A stretch of 64,000 bases of DNA from Pararge aegeria (GCF_905163445.1 NC_053184.1:7192001-7256000), one strand, 5' to 3'. Positions 37,101-48,975 are shown, numbered from the stretch's first letter. Program-made: numbers and translations. The notes: generated by a model not told the origin, from the letters alone.

Positions 37101-40100
37101 CTATATTCCAGTTGGGGTCTAATATGTCTGATGTATCCGAACACAGCTCTACTATGTTTGCTAGCGCGGTTGCTGATAGTCTGAAATATTACTTAATATG
37201 TCATACATCTGTGATTATATGCCGTGTGGTGGCGGCTGATTAGAGTACAGTTGTCATCACCCCTTCTCTTCCCGCGGGTGTCGTACGAGGCGACTAAGGA
37301 AATAGAATGGAGAACGGGCAGCACCGTCATCTATGCTACTACTACTGACTGCGATCACCCAACATTCCGTCAACGTTGTGTCTGTTGGTATGCCCAACGT
37401 GGTTATTATAGACCAATAGTCCCGCTGAGTCCTTAGCCCAAGAGTGGACTTTTATATACCACTGATGATGATCATCATTTTGAGATGATGATGATGATGC
37501 TGGAGAACAAACGCATCGATATTGAGACAGCTTAAAATTACAAGAAGGCTATCAACCACCTGTCTTCAGAGGATTCTCGAGTACTTCGGTCACATTGCCA
37601 AAGAAAAGAGATGGACACAATCTTGAAAAGATAGTAGTCACTGGCAAAGTGGAAGGAAAGAGACCTCGAGGACGTAGCCCGATTCGTCGCCCTGCTCTCG
37701 AGCAGTGCGGATTTTATCCGACCAAATGGCACAAAATTGTCCAAAAGGTTGTAAGTGGAACGGGGTCACGACCCTCAGCAATGAGGAACACGACGTAAAG
37801 AGAGAGAGATGATGATCATATAATATATAAAGTTGTGATAGCCTAGAGAAATTGGTTATACAGCCTAGTATTTAAGACTACCTTCTTTGTTGGGGACTGA
37901 GTAAGATCTCCGGCAAGCAACTCCAACATTTTTATGTAGCATGCTTACTAAGACATATAACAATAACCTTATGATATATGTTCTAGTTTCTATTATAAAA
38001 GTGTAACGGAAACTTGGCTGTACATTGAATAAGGAGAACGGTTTTTAAGGCGAAACTATAAAATTATAGACTGGCATGATTATAGTAAAATGGCAAAGGC
38101 ATTGTCATTTTGAAAAAAAACTATAAGTATAATCTTTTAGCTTGATAAGGACAGCGTGTTTATCGGTCGGATGTATTTTAACTATATGTCTTAACATATA
38201 TAATTTCGTACTTCTGAGATGGTGAGCGCCGATCACTGTTTTCCTCTCTTTCTTCCATAAGTTGCCCGTATTTCAATATATCTGCAGCCGCGTTGCGTAT
38301 CATCGCTTTTACTTCTTCCTCTAGAAAAAAATACTAACTGTACTGCTAGGAATAAAAATAATGTAATATATAGCTTAATTGGATTTGTCATATCATCATA
38401 CAACCTCTTGCTGGCTCAATGTTAACAATAAACCAGGCAATAACAATATGAAATCTGTATTTTTATCCATAATAATATTGCAAATGTGCAAGTATGTTTG
38501 TTTGTTATTGCCCAACATTTGCACCGATCCTGACGAAATTTGAGTACAGAAAGAGCTTATACTTTTAAGACGGACATATGACATCTTATCCTAAAAAAGC
38601 ACTCACACACTGTTACCATAGGAAGAACTCTGTTATCTATGTACAGTTTGACGAGTATGTAAATTACAGATTTACAGTAACATCTATGGTGACGAAACTT
38701 TGCATAGATATGGCTTGCATCCCGAAAAGGTAAACGGTTCCCGAAAGATTAATAAAATAACAAATTTGGTCCGTTATAATATAATTGGAAAAGCTATGAA
38801 AACAGGTACAGGTGTAAACAAGTACCCAAAATCGGCACCATGTTTTTGCCGGTAGGGTTGTAACTAAACACGGCCGAAGCCTCCGATGCTGATATTATTA
38901 CGATAGGTAATTTGGGAATAATTTGGAAATAAATTCCGTTGAAATTTTTATTTACCTTGATATGAGTAACAATTGCAGAATGCCGAGAGTAATTTTTCAA
39001 CAAGCTTGATGCGCTTTGCATGCCCGAACACCACCAGTTGAGACCAGGCTTCCGCCAATCTAGCCCCAGCTCCTCCCACTTCCAATGTCCTTATTATCTA
39101 TTAGGAATAAATAATATGTTATGACTTCGGCTTAAATTTCGGGGGACTGAGCTCGAATCCCAGCACTCACCTCTGACTTTTCTAGGTTATGTGCGTTTTA
39201 AGTAATTAAAAATGACACTTGCTTAAACAAAAGGAAATCTGCATGCCTGCGAGTTCTCCACAATGTTCTCCAAGGCATGTGAAGTTCACTAATCTACTAG
39301 TTCGCATTGGGTCAGAGTTGTGGACTACGACTTAAACCCTTCTCATTGTTGAAGGTAGTGGGCCTATAACTGGTTGATATGGTGAATAGTATAAATGCGA
39401 AGTTGTGTCCATTTTTTTGTACTTCCTGTACCAATATCAATAGACTTAATTTTTGGCATTGAGATAGTTGAAAGGAAGGAATTTAACGTAGGCTTCTTTT
39501 TATCCCATGAAAACAAACGGTTCCAATGGGATTTGTAAAAAACCGTGATAAACGCGGGCAAAAACTAATTAGTAGATATTACAAATAAACCTCGATATTA
39601 AACTGCGGTAAAAAACATCCATAAAAGGAGTGCTAAGCTGTTAGTTATCGATAAAACAAAAATAACGTATTGCGACATTAACAATTACCGTACCTTCCGT
39701 ACTACCGTTTTTAAATTCAAGATTTGTGTTTGGAACTGCCTGTAGATATATGGAATATTTCCTGTCTTAACCAAAAAAATCTTTAATTATTATTATCCTC
39801 CAAACTTACAATTTGCGATTTCAAGTAACGGATAAACAAATCCTTTAAAGCTGCCAAAGCATTACTAATGCTGCAGGTTTTAAATGGGGAGTGGTTATCA
39901 CTTATCCGCTAAATATTAAAGAAAAAAAAATCTTACCTCCTCCATCACAGTCGGCTCCGGAACATAAATATTAGGCACCAGAGTGTCCAATAATTCTGTT
40001 GTTTTCTCGAAAGGAGCATACCTAAAAATGGGAAAAACAAAAATGTAAATCTTTAGAGATTTTGAGTTTAAGATAAAGGTTGTCTACACATTTTCTTTAA

Positions 40101-43100
40101 CAACTTAACTTTGACCCTCTTGATTTTGTATTGACTCAGTACATTCGTGAAGCAACTGGCGGAGCACATAGCCCGGTGCTGACATGGTAATAAGGCAACA
40201 GAAAATGCACGGTGCTAATAGACTCCATGAAATGGCTAGACCTCGATCATCAAGATGCACGAAACTGCTGGGTCCACGCGGTATAAGACGTGAGAAGTCA
40301 AAATTCCTACAACAATTCTATATCGATTGACAGTTGAGACATTGATGCATACGTTCTAATCTTTCGAAATAAGAATAATAGCTTCCGTTTTCCGCTAAAA
40401 CTGTATATAAAACTATAGAAAGGTTTCCATACAATTTCACGTCAGTGAGGCAAGCGAAGGCGCACATAAAATATATGGATAAAACATATGGAGGATGGAG
40501 TATGGCTTCACAAATGCCTCAATTATAAAAAAAAAAAACAAGACCAAAAAGAATAAGATATGACAGAGGCGTGTTCATTAAGTTTTCAACACCTGACCAT
40601 TTTTTGAAAAAAAAAAGAAGAGAGCGAACATCTTAGAGGGTCAAAGAAATACTATGCGGAACTTTGAAACAGTTCTGGAACGGCACAGACAAGCCGAGCG
40701 AGACTGGCACACACTGTCTCTGCGCAAAAGTCCGTAGATTTTACTCTCACCGAAATAGAAAAAAGTCGATTGTTCGAGTAGTTCCACTGCAACAGAATAC
40801 CTATGAACCACTTAACACTTGCGATAGACGTCAACATAAATCCAGCCAACCTTAAGACTTCAGATGACTTTTGTGCCGTAGATGAATCCAACAGCTTTAA
40901 GTGTTAATTTTCTTATATTTTTGATTCCAGATGAGGAGAGGAGAAAGTCAATAAGGCGTAGAGAGCGAACATCTTAGAGGGTCAAAGAAATATTATGCGG
41001 ATCTGTACAAGAGCTCTGGAAGTCTGACTCGGACAGACAAGCCTAGCGAGACTGGCACACCCTCAGCGGCGTGCATAGAGGGTATGCACAGGGTATGCAG
41101 ATGATTTGATGATTGCGAGTAATAAAAACGTAAGGGTAGGCTTTTTATAACCCTTACAATGCCTATGCTTAAGTTATTTATAACTCGTACTGGAGATTCT
41201 TATCTTTTTATATAATCTGCATACCCTGTGCATACCTTCTATGCACGCCACTGCACACCCTGTCTCTGCGCAGATACTATACAGATGACTATAGATATAA
41301 ATTTCCATTTCCCTCCGAAATAGAAAAAAAGTGGATTTGTCGAGCAGTTCCACAGCTTCAGAACACTTATGCCCTATTTAACTCTTCAATAGAAGCCAAA
41401 ATAAAGCCAGCCATCTCAAGATTTCAGATGACTTTTGTGCCGTAGATGAGTCCTGCGGCTTTAAGTGTTAAGCTAGTCAGGGAGAGGAAAGTTCCGGAAG
41501 TTCTGCAATTTTTGATATCAACTTTTTAAAATCGTTAGAAATCTACCTTCAATGCAGGTTAAGTTTTAACATAAAAAACCAAGAACTTACTTGCAAGAAA
41601 CGGTGACAAGGTGCCTGTAGTAAATGCTCTCTTTGTATGCATCGCCCACTAACTGGTAGTTGTCATCTTTCATCAGTAAGGCGTGTACCCGCTCCGCTAG
41701 GTTAACATCCTAACAAGGGTTTAAAGGGCGGTATTATATTGTTGATGGTGCCATCTTTTTCCTTATTTTATATAGCATTATTTATTGATCTGCCAATTGT
41801 TTACTTTAGAGAGTTCTGTGCGAGAATTGTCGAATTGTTGAAATGAGTATATTATTCATTCCTCTTATACTGATTTATCGAGATATCTGTTTGGGTTATG
41901 GCAACCCAATCGATTCCACGCGGCATCGTACCGGTAGCCAAATCGCTTGGCTGTACGTTTTTGTCTTTGTAGGTAGGCTAACAAGCCACTGCGGAAGCCT
42001 CGCCCATCAGACCATTAAAAATTCCAAAATAGCCCCCGCCGGTAATTGAATCCGACACGGTGAAGGAGAATAAATATAAAAAATAAATATAGAAGCCAAA
42101 CTCAATGCCAATGACGTGAAACGTTGCAGTCGATTCTGTTTGTCTAATATTTGGTAGATTGCAGGAATTTTTCTTTCACTGGGAAGGTTATAATTAAATT
42201 ATGCTAACATTTTTTGAATATTGTTGGAGATACTAGGACTAAATTTACCTACTCCTACCGTCGATGCCGAAATTAGTATATACCTTTCACATCAGTCTTA
42301 TAGCGACTGTAGCGTCATCTAGTAGGAAACGTTGCAGTTTCGATCTACATTTTCAAAGGTCCAAATTACAATGAGACACGTTTGAAACAAGAGATGACAC
42401 ATTGCTTTTTTATATTTTTATAATTTTATTAGTGATTTTACCTACACTTGGAGGAATTATCAATTTTATAAATGCATATAAAAATTTTTGGAACTGACAG
42501 GATTTGAACCTGCGACTCTCGGGCAATCGCGGCCTGAGCGCTTTCACCAATTAAGCTACGGATCTCCTACCGTCAATGCTAGTTATCTTTAAGGTTTAGT
42601 GAAAAATAAATCATACAAATGTGCGCGCTTATTCTTAGTTAGTTAGATGAGATCTTTTTTTCGTAAAATACCTGTAAATGATCACTGCAAACTCCCATGG
42701 CAGTAATGAAGAAGTTAGTATCAGTTGCTTGAGTTGCTTTTATGGATTCCCTCTTTTCTAGATCCGCTATTATATTTGTGAGGATGTCGATACGTGGGCC
42801 CTCTAGAAAAGAGATGAGTTTTTAACATCTTTCTGTGACATTGCTTTGTTTTTCGAAGATTCAACTTTTTTAAAATAAACCTTTATCCATACTAATAGTA
42901 TAAATACGGAAGTGTGTTTGTTTGTTTGTCTTTACTTTACGCCCTAACTAAGCAACCAATCGACCTGATTTTTGATATAAAGTTTAAAGGACGTAGAGTA
43001 ACATACTCTAATTTTGTATCGAAGGAAAACCAAAGGTTCAAACGGGACGTACCTTTTTGTAAATACGTAAGCGTATAAGCGTTTGATCTGAATTTTTGAA

Positions 43101-46100
43101 TTTAATTCATAAAATGATATCAAATATTTTACTAATTTTATGCTTTAATACTAAATAGGTACCAAAAAAATTTATGCACGGCTAGGCTGAATAAAAAAAA
43201 AGTTGGTTTTGTACTTACGTTCTTTACAAAACAAGCACAGCAGATAGTAATATGCGGATAGGGTGGGCTCGATGCCCAGTAGTCTAAACTCGGATACAAT
43301 CTGCAGAGCTGTCGTTTGCAGCATTTTACCGCCGCCCCAGGACGATATGGACCTAAGACATGCAGACATTGTCTCGGAGTTTGGTGACAATCCCTGAAAA
43401 ACCAAGGTGGTGGCAATAAAGTCACCGGAACAGCTGTCACCAGGGAATGCAATACTAAGAGTAAGAGTTTGTGACTAACACTAGACCTGGCCAATAGCCA
43501 TAGCAGTAACAAAGAAACGCTAAAATATTTATTTTATCTAATATGGAAAACTTATCTTATATCTTTAAACAAGCAATTCTTGTATAAATAATATATATAA
43601 TTGGAATCTCGGAATCGGCTCCAGTGATTTTCATGAAATTAAGTATACAGGGGGTTTCGGGGGCGATAAATCGATCTAGCTAGGATTCATTTTCAGAAAA
43701 TGTCATTTTATTTGTATTTTCCGGTACTAACCGATTTGGTGCAACGAAGTTGCACGGATCAGCTAGTTTTTATTTATATTCTAAGTGTGATTTATTTTCA
43801 ATAAATAAAACAGCAAAATCTAGCGATCCGCCATGACAGATGAAACGCCGAATTCAAAATTATGACGTCACGTCTATATAACCATAATTTAGTACCGCAT
43901 TCATTCATATTACTTGCTAAGTTTTTTGTTATTAATACAAAAATCAATAATCTAATGGACAATGACTTACTATAGCTCTAATTTGCCTATGACGTCACAA
44001 GTACGCTTAGACACCAGGCGAGCGTAATTTAATACAGGCGAGTATTATTTTTGGAAATATAATTTGCAATTTATATCAATAATACCTTTAATTTGTGCAA
44101 AAGTAACATATTTTTTGGCTATGGTAAATACTTCCGAGCATCGTGAGGACAGTTTTTCGAAATTAGTCTTCATGCCTTTTCCAAAATCTAGCGAGATTGT
44201 CAGCATTGTGTGTATCAAGAATACACACAAATAATCACAATATACGAAAAATTCGAAAACAAAATAATAAGAATTACAGGTGAAATAAACATTTATTTCA
44301 AAAAAAACTTTCGCGGCGCCGGGTTTGAATCCCAGCACGCTCTAAATTTTCTAAGTTATGTGCGTTTTAAGTAATTAAAATATCACTTGCATCAATGGTG
44401 AATTGGTCCACCAATCCGCACTTTACCCCTTCCCATATTGGGAAGAGACCCGTGCCCTATAGTACCCCAATACTAAGTCAGTCAGTCAGTCAGCGAGTAC
44501 TAAGACCAAGAACTTAGCTTCCTTATTTCTTGACATGAAATTATTCTTAAAAAAAGAAAGACTAAAACTAGTTCTGTGAAAATAGATAGAATAAAATTAA
44601 TATGACCTTATATGTTATGACGATAGACGTACTTGTTCATTCATTTCATGCAATAAACCTTTTAGCGCCTCAATTCGTAGATTAACCCCTTCTTTCAGGA
44701 ACCCAACGCAGCCCAACAGCGAATTATAAACGGTTGTAGATAGCTGTATGCCTTTTTCCCTCGCCTCTTGTGCAAAAACATGAGCTCGCTCTGCCTGTAA
44801 ATAAAAAATATATATATATATATATATAAAATGACAATACGCACATCGCCATCTAGCCACAAAGAAAGCCTAGCTTTTGCTTCGGGTACTAAGATGACTG
44901 ACGAATGTTTTTTTAAATAATATACATGAATACTTATAATATGTACATATAAACACCCAGACGCTGAAAAAAATTCATATTCATCATCCAAACATTTTCC
45001 GGTTGTGGGAATCGAACCCACGGTTTTGGACTTAAAAACCTGGTCCTGCTGCCCACTGCACCAATCGGCCGACCCTATATTTAAAAATATACATAAACAG
45101 GGTCCTTTGGAACGCGTACTTAAAAACTAACATGGGGATTTATGAGTAATTTGATACTTACCTGAAAATATTTAGCCATTCCTTGTATTATACAGCAGTA
45201 TGCTTCCGGGGTTTTGGGATCCATAGCTGTGAAGATTTTTTCAGCAAGACCACCGACTCTGTGGAAAGGATAAATTGAAAAAGCAAATTAATATTACTTG
45301 ACGGACGGATCAAGCAAATGGTAAGTGAAAAACCATGTCTGACAAACTGAGCAACATTCCGCATGGCGTCCATCAACCTGAAGCGTAGGTGTTAAGTTCA
45401 TGTTTCTGTAACCGACAACTGCGACCTTCACACCGAAACACAGGATTGCAATAATGCTGTTTCGCGGCTAAAATAAGCAAGGCGGTAGTACTTTACCGTA
45501 CGAGCTCTGTCACAAAAACTCTACTATTGCTTAAACTTTACATGAATATACATAATATATATTATGTTCTGTCTTGAGAATGATTTAAAATTGCGTTAGT
45601 TATGGTTGAAAAATGATGCTACCATTTTTTATTATTACTTTATATTTAAAATTTTCAACCTAGATCTCAAGTTTAGTTAGGTACTCTAAATGAAAAAAAA
45701 AAAACATGATAAACTATTGGAATAAAAAACATATTAAACTAACAATGAAGTCGATGATAGTTTTGAAAGTATAAGCGAAAATAGTTTTTTAACTCTCGAG
45801 GTGTAGGTTATTAATCAAATACACTGTAGAATATAGCATTAGCATTAACATCTTAACAACCCATTACGAGCCAACCAAAGGGTGTGCCTACTCACACGGA
45901 TTGGTGGGCTTCACACACAGAACATTGTGCAGAACTCCCAGGCATGCAGGTTTTCTCACGATGTTTTCCTTCAACGTAAATACAATTGATATTTTAATTT
46001 TAATATTTTTGCTTAAAACGCACATTACTCAGAAAATATTAGCGATCCCATTAGGACGACTACTAGAAAGATCTTTAACTTACCTCCATGTTGCAGCATG

Positions 46101-48877
46101 TCTGTCCCTTGTTGCAGCCGAAAACCATCTCTCCTCTACCCACTCCATAGAAACTGGTTCTTTCTCATTATAAAAGCACAACAATTGCAATAGAGACAGC
46201 TTCAGCTGATCATCTAAATTGTTAACTCCACCAAGAAGCTCAAACACTTTAATTGAATCTTCTAGAAGTGCATTTTCGATTGTGTATCTTAAGTCTTCTT
46301 CTGTTACCTAAAATTAATTTAAATACAATCTTTGTATTAAAATTAAAAATCGATTCAACAAAAGTAAAGGAATCTAAATTGCCATGTCAAAAATAGTGTT
46401 ATCCTTTTCTAAAGGGAACATTGTTGAGCACGAGTCTTAAAACTTTTTATCTGGTTCAGATATTTGTTTACAACGTAATTCATATGATGATGTTGAATGG
46501 AAGCTTTAAAGTGGTGTCACATAGATGACACTGCAAATCTGCTGATTGCCAAATTATCAATCAGTAACTGGATGGGAGGATGAGTATGTTTGGAGATGTT
46601 ATTTGGGTGTCCCTTGTTTGTGCCTTTAATGGCATTTTTAGATACACATCATTATCACTTTTTAGTCATAATGTTGTTATCACTTTGTACTCATAATAAT
46701 GAGTATAAAAAAATGCTTATAATAATCGTTATCTAAGAGCCCTTCCAACCCACAGCGCATTTAGGTGGGTCAAAACTTTAATTCCTTTTTCTTTTGAGAG
46801 AGGATTTTTTTAAGGGACATTAACAGGCTGAGGATGATGAAGAAAATACATAACAGTATGTTACCTCAGGCCACCCGCCCTCATTTGAGCATGGAGACCT
46901 ATTTCCAGTGGGACATACATAAGGGTTTATTTATGTAAACACTGGAAATAGACTTATAGTGCTTTAAGCTTTTGCATTTGGTAAAAATGTCAAACTAAAT
47001 TGACACTAAGCTTATGGATAGTGCTATAATTAACACAAAGATATGAAATTGTTTTAATGTTTAGTATAAATTGGGATGATGTCCCAGGAAGCACCAGTGA
47101 CAAATAAGGTAGGCTTTATTTTCATTTGAAACCTATTTTTTTAATGTAAATAACGTTTGGGTATAGCTATTATTTAAATCTTTTAAATTTCCTTAAGTTT
47201 TGAAGATATAAATTTATTTTCATTACCTTACTTTCATCATTATAAATAGGTTTAGGAGCGAATGCTTCAATCTGTGGATCAGCATTAAAGTATGGTGTCT
47301 TCATCTTCATAGGTGGGTCCCATTCCCTCATTGTAAACAATTCTGCATGCTCATCTCTTATCCATGCTGCTGCTTTCCTTCCTGCCTCCGCTGACAAAGC
47401 GTATGCTCTCTTACGATAGTTTGATTGAGGGATTAAATATGGATCATCATGATATCTGAAAATATTATCAGAATGAATTTAAATAAATTGTTGAATATAA
47501 TAATTGCAGCTAACAAATGCAGACAGCGTTTTTTCAATAAATAATAATAAGAAGTGACTGTTCAGTGCGGGAATCCATTCAGTATTTGTACAGTAATTAG
47601 TTTATTATGAAGTTTTGTAACAAATATGAAAAGTCTAAATAATTCAGTAAACCTTTACAACAACGCATCTTATATCTTATATTATGATTAGATTGAACTT
47701 ATGTTTGATCTAACAAGCCAAATCAGGTTTGCTTAACAAAAGTTGCATGCTTTAAAAGCAGTTTTCCATTCTAATTTACTTTTCCATATAATGACTTTAC
47801 TCAGTTGGCTTAGGTAATTTACAAAAAGTTACAAATCTGCATTATATAAATCTTAATAATGATTTCAGTTTATACCCATAGTGCATTTAAAATTCAACAT
47901 CTCTTGAGAATTCTCTGGTGTTGGAGCGATAAGTGCATTTTCTTTAATAGATTTGTAAATGCATATGCATATTACTGAATTAAGAACGTATAGAACCCAC
48001 ATTTAGCCATTATTACCTGCAGTGCATTGTGTCCAAAAACAGTGAAAACATCTCTGAGAATGTCGCTAGCTCACATACCTTTTCATGGTAAAAATTTATA
48101 TCATTGGACGTAAAATAATTACAGTGGACTCCCGGTAGCCCGAAAAACGTTTTGCAGGGCAGTGTCGAACTACTGAATTTGTCTGATTATAAAGTCCCTT
48201 GTAATTTGAGAAATTACAATCCAATGGTAAGATTCTATGCGTTATATCATGGTCAATCATCCATTATCTACATTAGAAGATTGTCAAAAAAATATTCAAT
48301 AATAATAGACAAGTTGGATTTCAAGGGGCGCCGGATTAGAGGTGCACTGAACTGTCAACTGCTAAATGGAATGAAGTGTTTAACCACCTGTTCAAGAAAC
48401 ACTACTAAAGTGGAGTGGTTTTTGATGCTTCAATATTAGTTGTGTACACAGTTTCTGTATATTTTTAATTCTATGATGCATATTAAGAATAAAAGACATT
48501 ATGTGTGTTTACCAATAGTAGATGACCTGCACAGACAATATTGAAATTTCACATACTAATACAATATCAAAATATAAAATAAATAAAATAAAAATTACTT
48601 GTAATGTGCTGCGGTAGGGTCAGTGCCAACTGTTGCGGCTAAAGCTTGCAATATATCTGTAGGACTTCTGCTGATGCGCGGAGGAGGTGAAATTCCGTCA
48701 CTTGACTTCCCTGCCTGCGGGAGCGTCTGCCCTTCTATCGTAGATACATAACGGCAGAAACAAGCCAGTCGAGCCCACTGTCTGTTACCAAAGAGCTTAA
48801 TTATAATAAATAAATGTTCTTTATTAGGTTAAAAAAAGGAACTTTACTAACCTCGATGCAACTATGTTGGAATACAT
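34120..48877 (-). CDS. PTCD3: PTCD3/mS39, mitochondrial ribosomal PPR protein
   Basis: Fifteen exons join in phase into 715 aa: 48877-48852, 48781-48599, 47455-47227, 46307-46084, 45258-45162, 44794-44633, 43393-43219, 42802-42672, 41709-41591, 40021-39937, 39097-38956, 38320-38212, 37180-36982, 36531-36350, 34204-34120. Recognisable parts are DDPYLIPQS near the start, AEKIFTAMDPKTPEAYCCII, LLGIEPTLSAYYYL (PPR repeats), and an acidic Ser-rich tail ending SESDSESSSDSE like vertebrate PTCD3. The N-terminus, with Arg and no acidic residues early on, fits a mitochondrial targeting peptide. The family is a component of the small mitochondrial ribosomal subunit (mS39) and supports mitochondrial translation. 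Exon 1 is the least certain: its ATG is supported by donor GTTAGT and phase. Introns carry many SINE, LINE, Helitron-like and MITE copies, and a SINE abuts the exon 6 acceptor. Confidence 0.93.
34430..34615 (+). mobile_element. LINE 3'-terminal fragment
   Basis: The string GGTTGCCTGGCAGGGATCGC, then TTAAGCGATAAGGCCACC, TTTGTATTCTA and a final AATAAAGAGTTT is a common 3' end of lepidopteran non-LTR elements. It lies in the last PTCD3 intron, antisense to the gene. The open frame covering it is not a gene. Confidence 0.6.
34674..34938 (-). mobile_element. tRNA-derived SINE (family A), copy 3
   Basis: The minus strand starts GACGGCCGATTGGCGCAGTTT, has GTGGGTTCGATTCCCAC and ends in a TATTTATTTATTT tail. 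It lies in the last PTCD3 intron, in the same orientation as the gene. Confidence 0.88.
35480..35700 (+). mobile_element. tRNA-derived SINE (family B), diverged
   Basis: Landmarks are GACTAGTGGTTAGAACTTCGG, GAGTTCGAATC, AATTAAAATATCACTTGC, ATCATCGTGAAGAAACCTG and GGGCCAGCGTGGTCGACTATG. Truncated at the 3' end. Lies in the last PTCD3 intron. Confidence 0.75.
36690..36775 (+). mobile_element. Helitron-like 3' end, short
   Basis: GTGAAACCGCGGGGATCACCTAGTA resembles the 3' hairpin and CTAGT terminus of Lep1-type Helitron-like elements. Only the end is present. It lies in PTCD3 intron 13. Confidence 0.4.
37215..37440 (+). mobile_element. LINE fragment, non-coding
   Basis: The string CTTCCCGCGGGTGTCGTACG, AGGCGACTAAGG, GGGCAGCACCGTC and CTGCGATCACCCAAC is a familiar segment of lepidopteran non-LTR elements, near the end of ORF2. 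It is followed by GATGATGATG repeats. Lies in PTCD3 intron 12, antisense to the gene. Confidence 0.55.
37540..37805 (+). mobile_element. Non-LTR reverse transcriptase tail fragment
   Basis: The frame encodes NLEKIVVTGKVEGKRPRGRS, preceded in another frame by LEYFGHIA. This matches the YFGHIxRR ... GKVEGKRxRGR tail of insect non-LTR reverse transcriptases. It is frameshifted and truncated, and ends near GAGAGAGAGATGATGATC. Lies in PTCD3 intron 12. Confidence 0.7.
38450..38760 (+). mobile_element. Possible Helitron-like fragment
   Basis: The block GTATGTTTGTTTGTTATTGC, CACCGATCCTGACGAAATTTG and a later AACGGTTCCCGAAAG resembles diverged Lep1-type Helitron-like elements. Similarity is partial. 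Lies in PTCD3 intron 11. Confidence 0.35.
39115..39370 (+). mobile_element. tRNA-derived SINE (family B)
   Basis: Shows ACTTCGGCTTAAATTTCGGG, GAGCTCGAATCCCAGCACTC, TTATGTGCGTTTTAAGTAAT, GCATGCCTGCGAGTTCTCC and GTAGTGGGCCTATAACTGG in order. Lies in PTCD3 intron 10. Confidence 0.82.
39385..39570 (+). mobile_element. Helitron-like (Lep1-type) fragment
   Basis: AATAGTATAAATGCGAAGTTG, then TAGGCTTCTTTTTATCCC, AAACGGTTCCAATGGGATTTG and AAACGCGGGCAAAAACTA follow the usual order of these elements, with AACGCGGGC near the 3' end. Lies in PTCD3 intron 10. Confidence 0.6.
40618..41475 (+). repeat. Two-copy direct duplication, second copy split by a MITE
   Basis: The segment starting AGAGAGCGAACATCTTAGAGG (40618) recurs at 40962. 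Both copies then share CAAGCC.AGCGAGACTGGCACAC, CTGTCTCTGCGCA, CGAAATAGAAAAAAGT, CAGATGACTTTTGTGCCGTAG and GCTTTAAGTGTTAA. Copy 1 is about 40618-40905 and copy 2 about 40962-41475, the latter lengthened by the hAT MITE at 41064-41253. It lies in PTCD3 intron 9. No coding potential is supported. Confidence 0.88.
41064..41253. mobile_element. hAT-type MITE, copy 3 (190 bp), perfect 8-bp duplication
   Basis: Ends are CAGCGGCGTGCATAGAGGG and CTTCTATGCACGCCACTG, with inner GGTATGCACAGGGTATGCA and its reverse complement. CACACCCT flanks both sides (41056-41063 and 41254-41261) and occurs once at the matching point of the empty duplicate at about 40705-40715 (GGCACACACTG), so that copy shows the pre-insertion site. 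Confidence 0.92.
42490..42565 (-). pseudogene. tRNA-like relic
   Basis: A 76-nt minus-strand segment has a D-arm (GTAGCTTAATTGGTGAAAGC) and a T-arm GCAGGTTCAAATCCTGT with a good stem. The acceptor stem pairs at only about 4 of 7 positions, and the anticodon arm forms an oversized loop. It therefore looks like a tRNA-derived relic or tRNA-like repeat, not a working tRNA. Lies in PTCD3 intron 8, same strand as the gene. Confidence 0.55.
42888..43075 (+). mobile_element. Helitron-like (Lep1-type) 5' fragment
   Basis: Begins TATCCATACTAATAGTATAAA, then GTGTTTGTTTGTTTGTC, ACGCCCTAACTAAGCAACC and CAAACGGGACG, the usual 5' order of these elements. Lies in PTCD3 intron 7. Confidence 0.65.
43600..43769 (+). 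mobile_element. Helitron-like 3' fragment
   Basis: Ends with ACGAAGTTGCACGGATCAGC and then TAGT, the palindrome plus CTAGT terminus of Lep1-type elements, preceded by GGGGGTTTCGGGGGCGATAAA. Lies in PTCD3 intron 6. Confidence 0.62.
44310..44500 (+). mobile_element. tRNA-derived SINE (family B), internally deleted
   Basis: Has GGGTTTGAATCCCAGCACGC, TTATGTGCGTTTTAAGTAAT, ATTAAAATATCACTTGC, then jumps to CACCAATCCGCACTTTACCCC and GGGAAGAGACCCGTGCCC. The middle section is missing. A GTCA microsatellite follows at about 44477. Lies in PTCD3 intron 6. Confidence 0.7.
44799..45073 (-). mobile_element. SINE (family A), copy 4, abutting PTCD3 exon 6
   Basis: The minus strand starts GTCGGCCGATTGGTGCAGTGG, has GTGGGTTCGATTCCCAC, and ends in a long (TA)n run and TTTTTTATTTACAG that leads straight into exon 6 at 44794. 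The SINE is in the same orientation as the gene. Its tail appears to supply or duplicate the pyrimidine tract of the exon 6 acceptor. Confidence 0.85.
45400..45515 (+). repeat. Interspersed repeat shared with 15780-15995
   Basis: A diverged partner of the block at 15780-15995, with GACCTTCACACCGAAACACAGG, GCAATAATGCTG and TAAAATAAGCAAGGCGGTAG. Lies in PTCD3 intron 4. Confidence 0.45.
45840..46030 (-). mobile_element. tRNA-derived SINE (family B), partial
   Basis: The plus strand reads CCATTACGAGCC, CGGATTGGTGGGCTTCACAC, GGCATGCAGGTTTTCTCACG, ATGTTTTCCTTCAACGT and AAAACGCACATTACTCAG, the reverse of the family B body. Ends about 55 bp from PTCD3 exon 4 in intron 4. Confidence 0.75.
48122..48349. 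mobile_element. pogo/Tigger-like MITE relic
   Basis: The left end TACAGTGGACTCCCGGTAGCC and the right end GCCGGATTAGAGGTGCACTG resemble the paired ends of insect pogo-like elements (CAGTGGACTC... and the reverse complement of CAGTGCACCTCTAATCC). TA precedes the left end, as expected for this superfamily; the right flank AA has decayed. No transposase. Lies in PTCD3 intron 2. Confidence 0.55.
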
Positions 48878-48975
48878 TTGGATTCACTCCAGTAATACTA
48901 TTTGTCTTATTAGATTGAAAAAGTTCAACTAGCTATTAATTAAATTTAAAAGTTTATAACTACAACTTCAACCAT

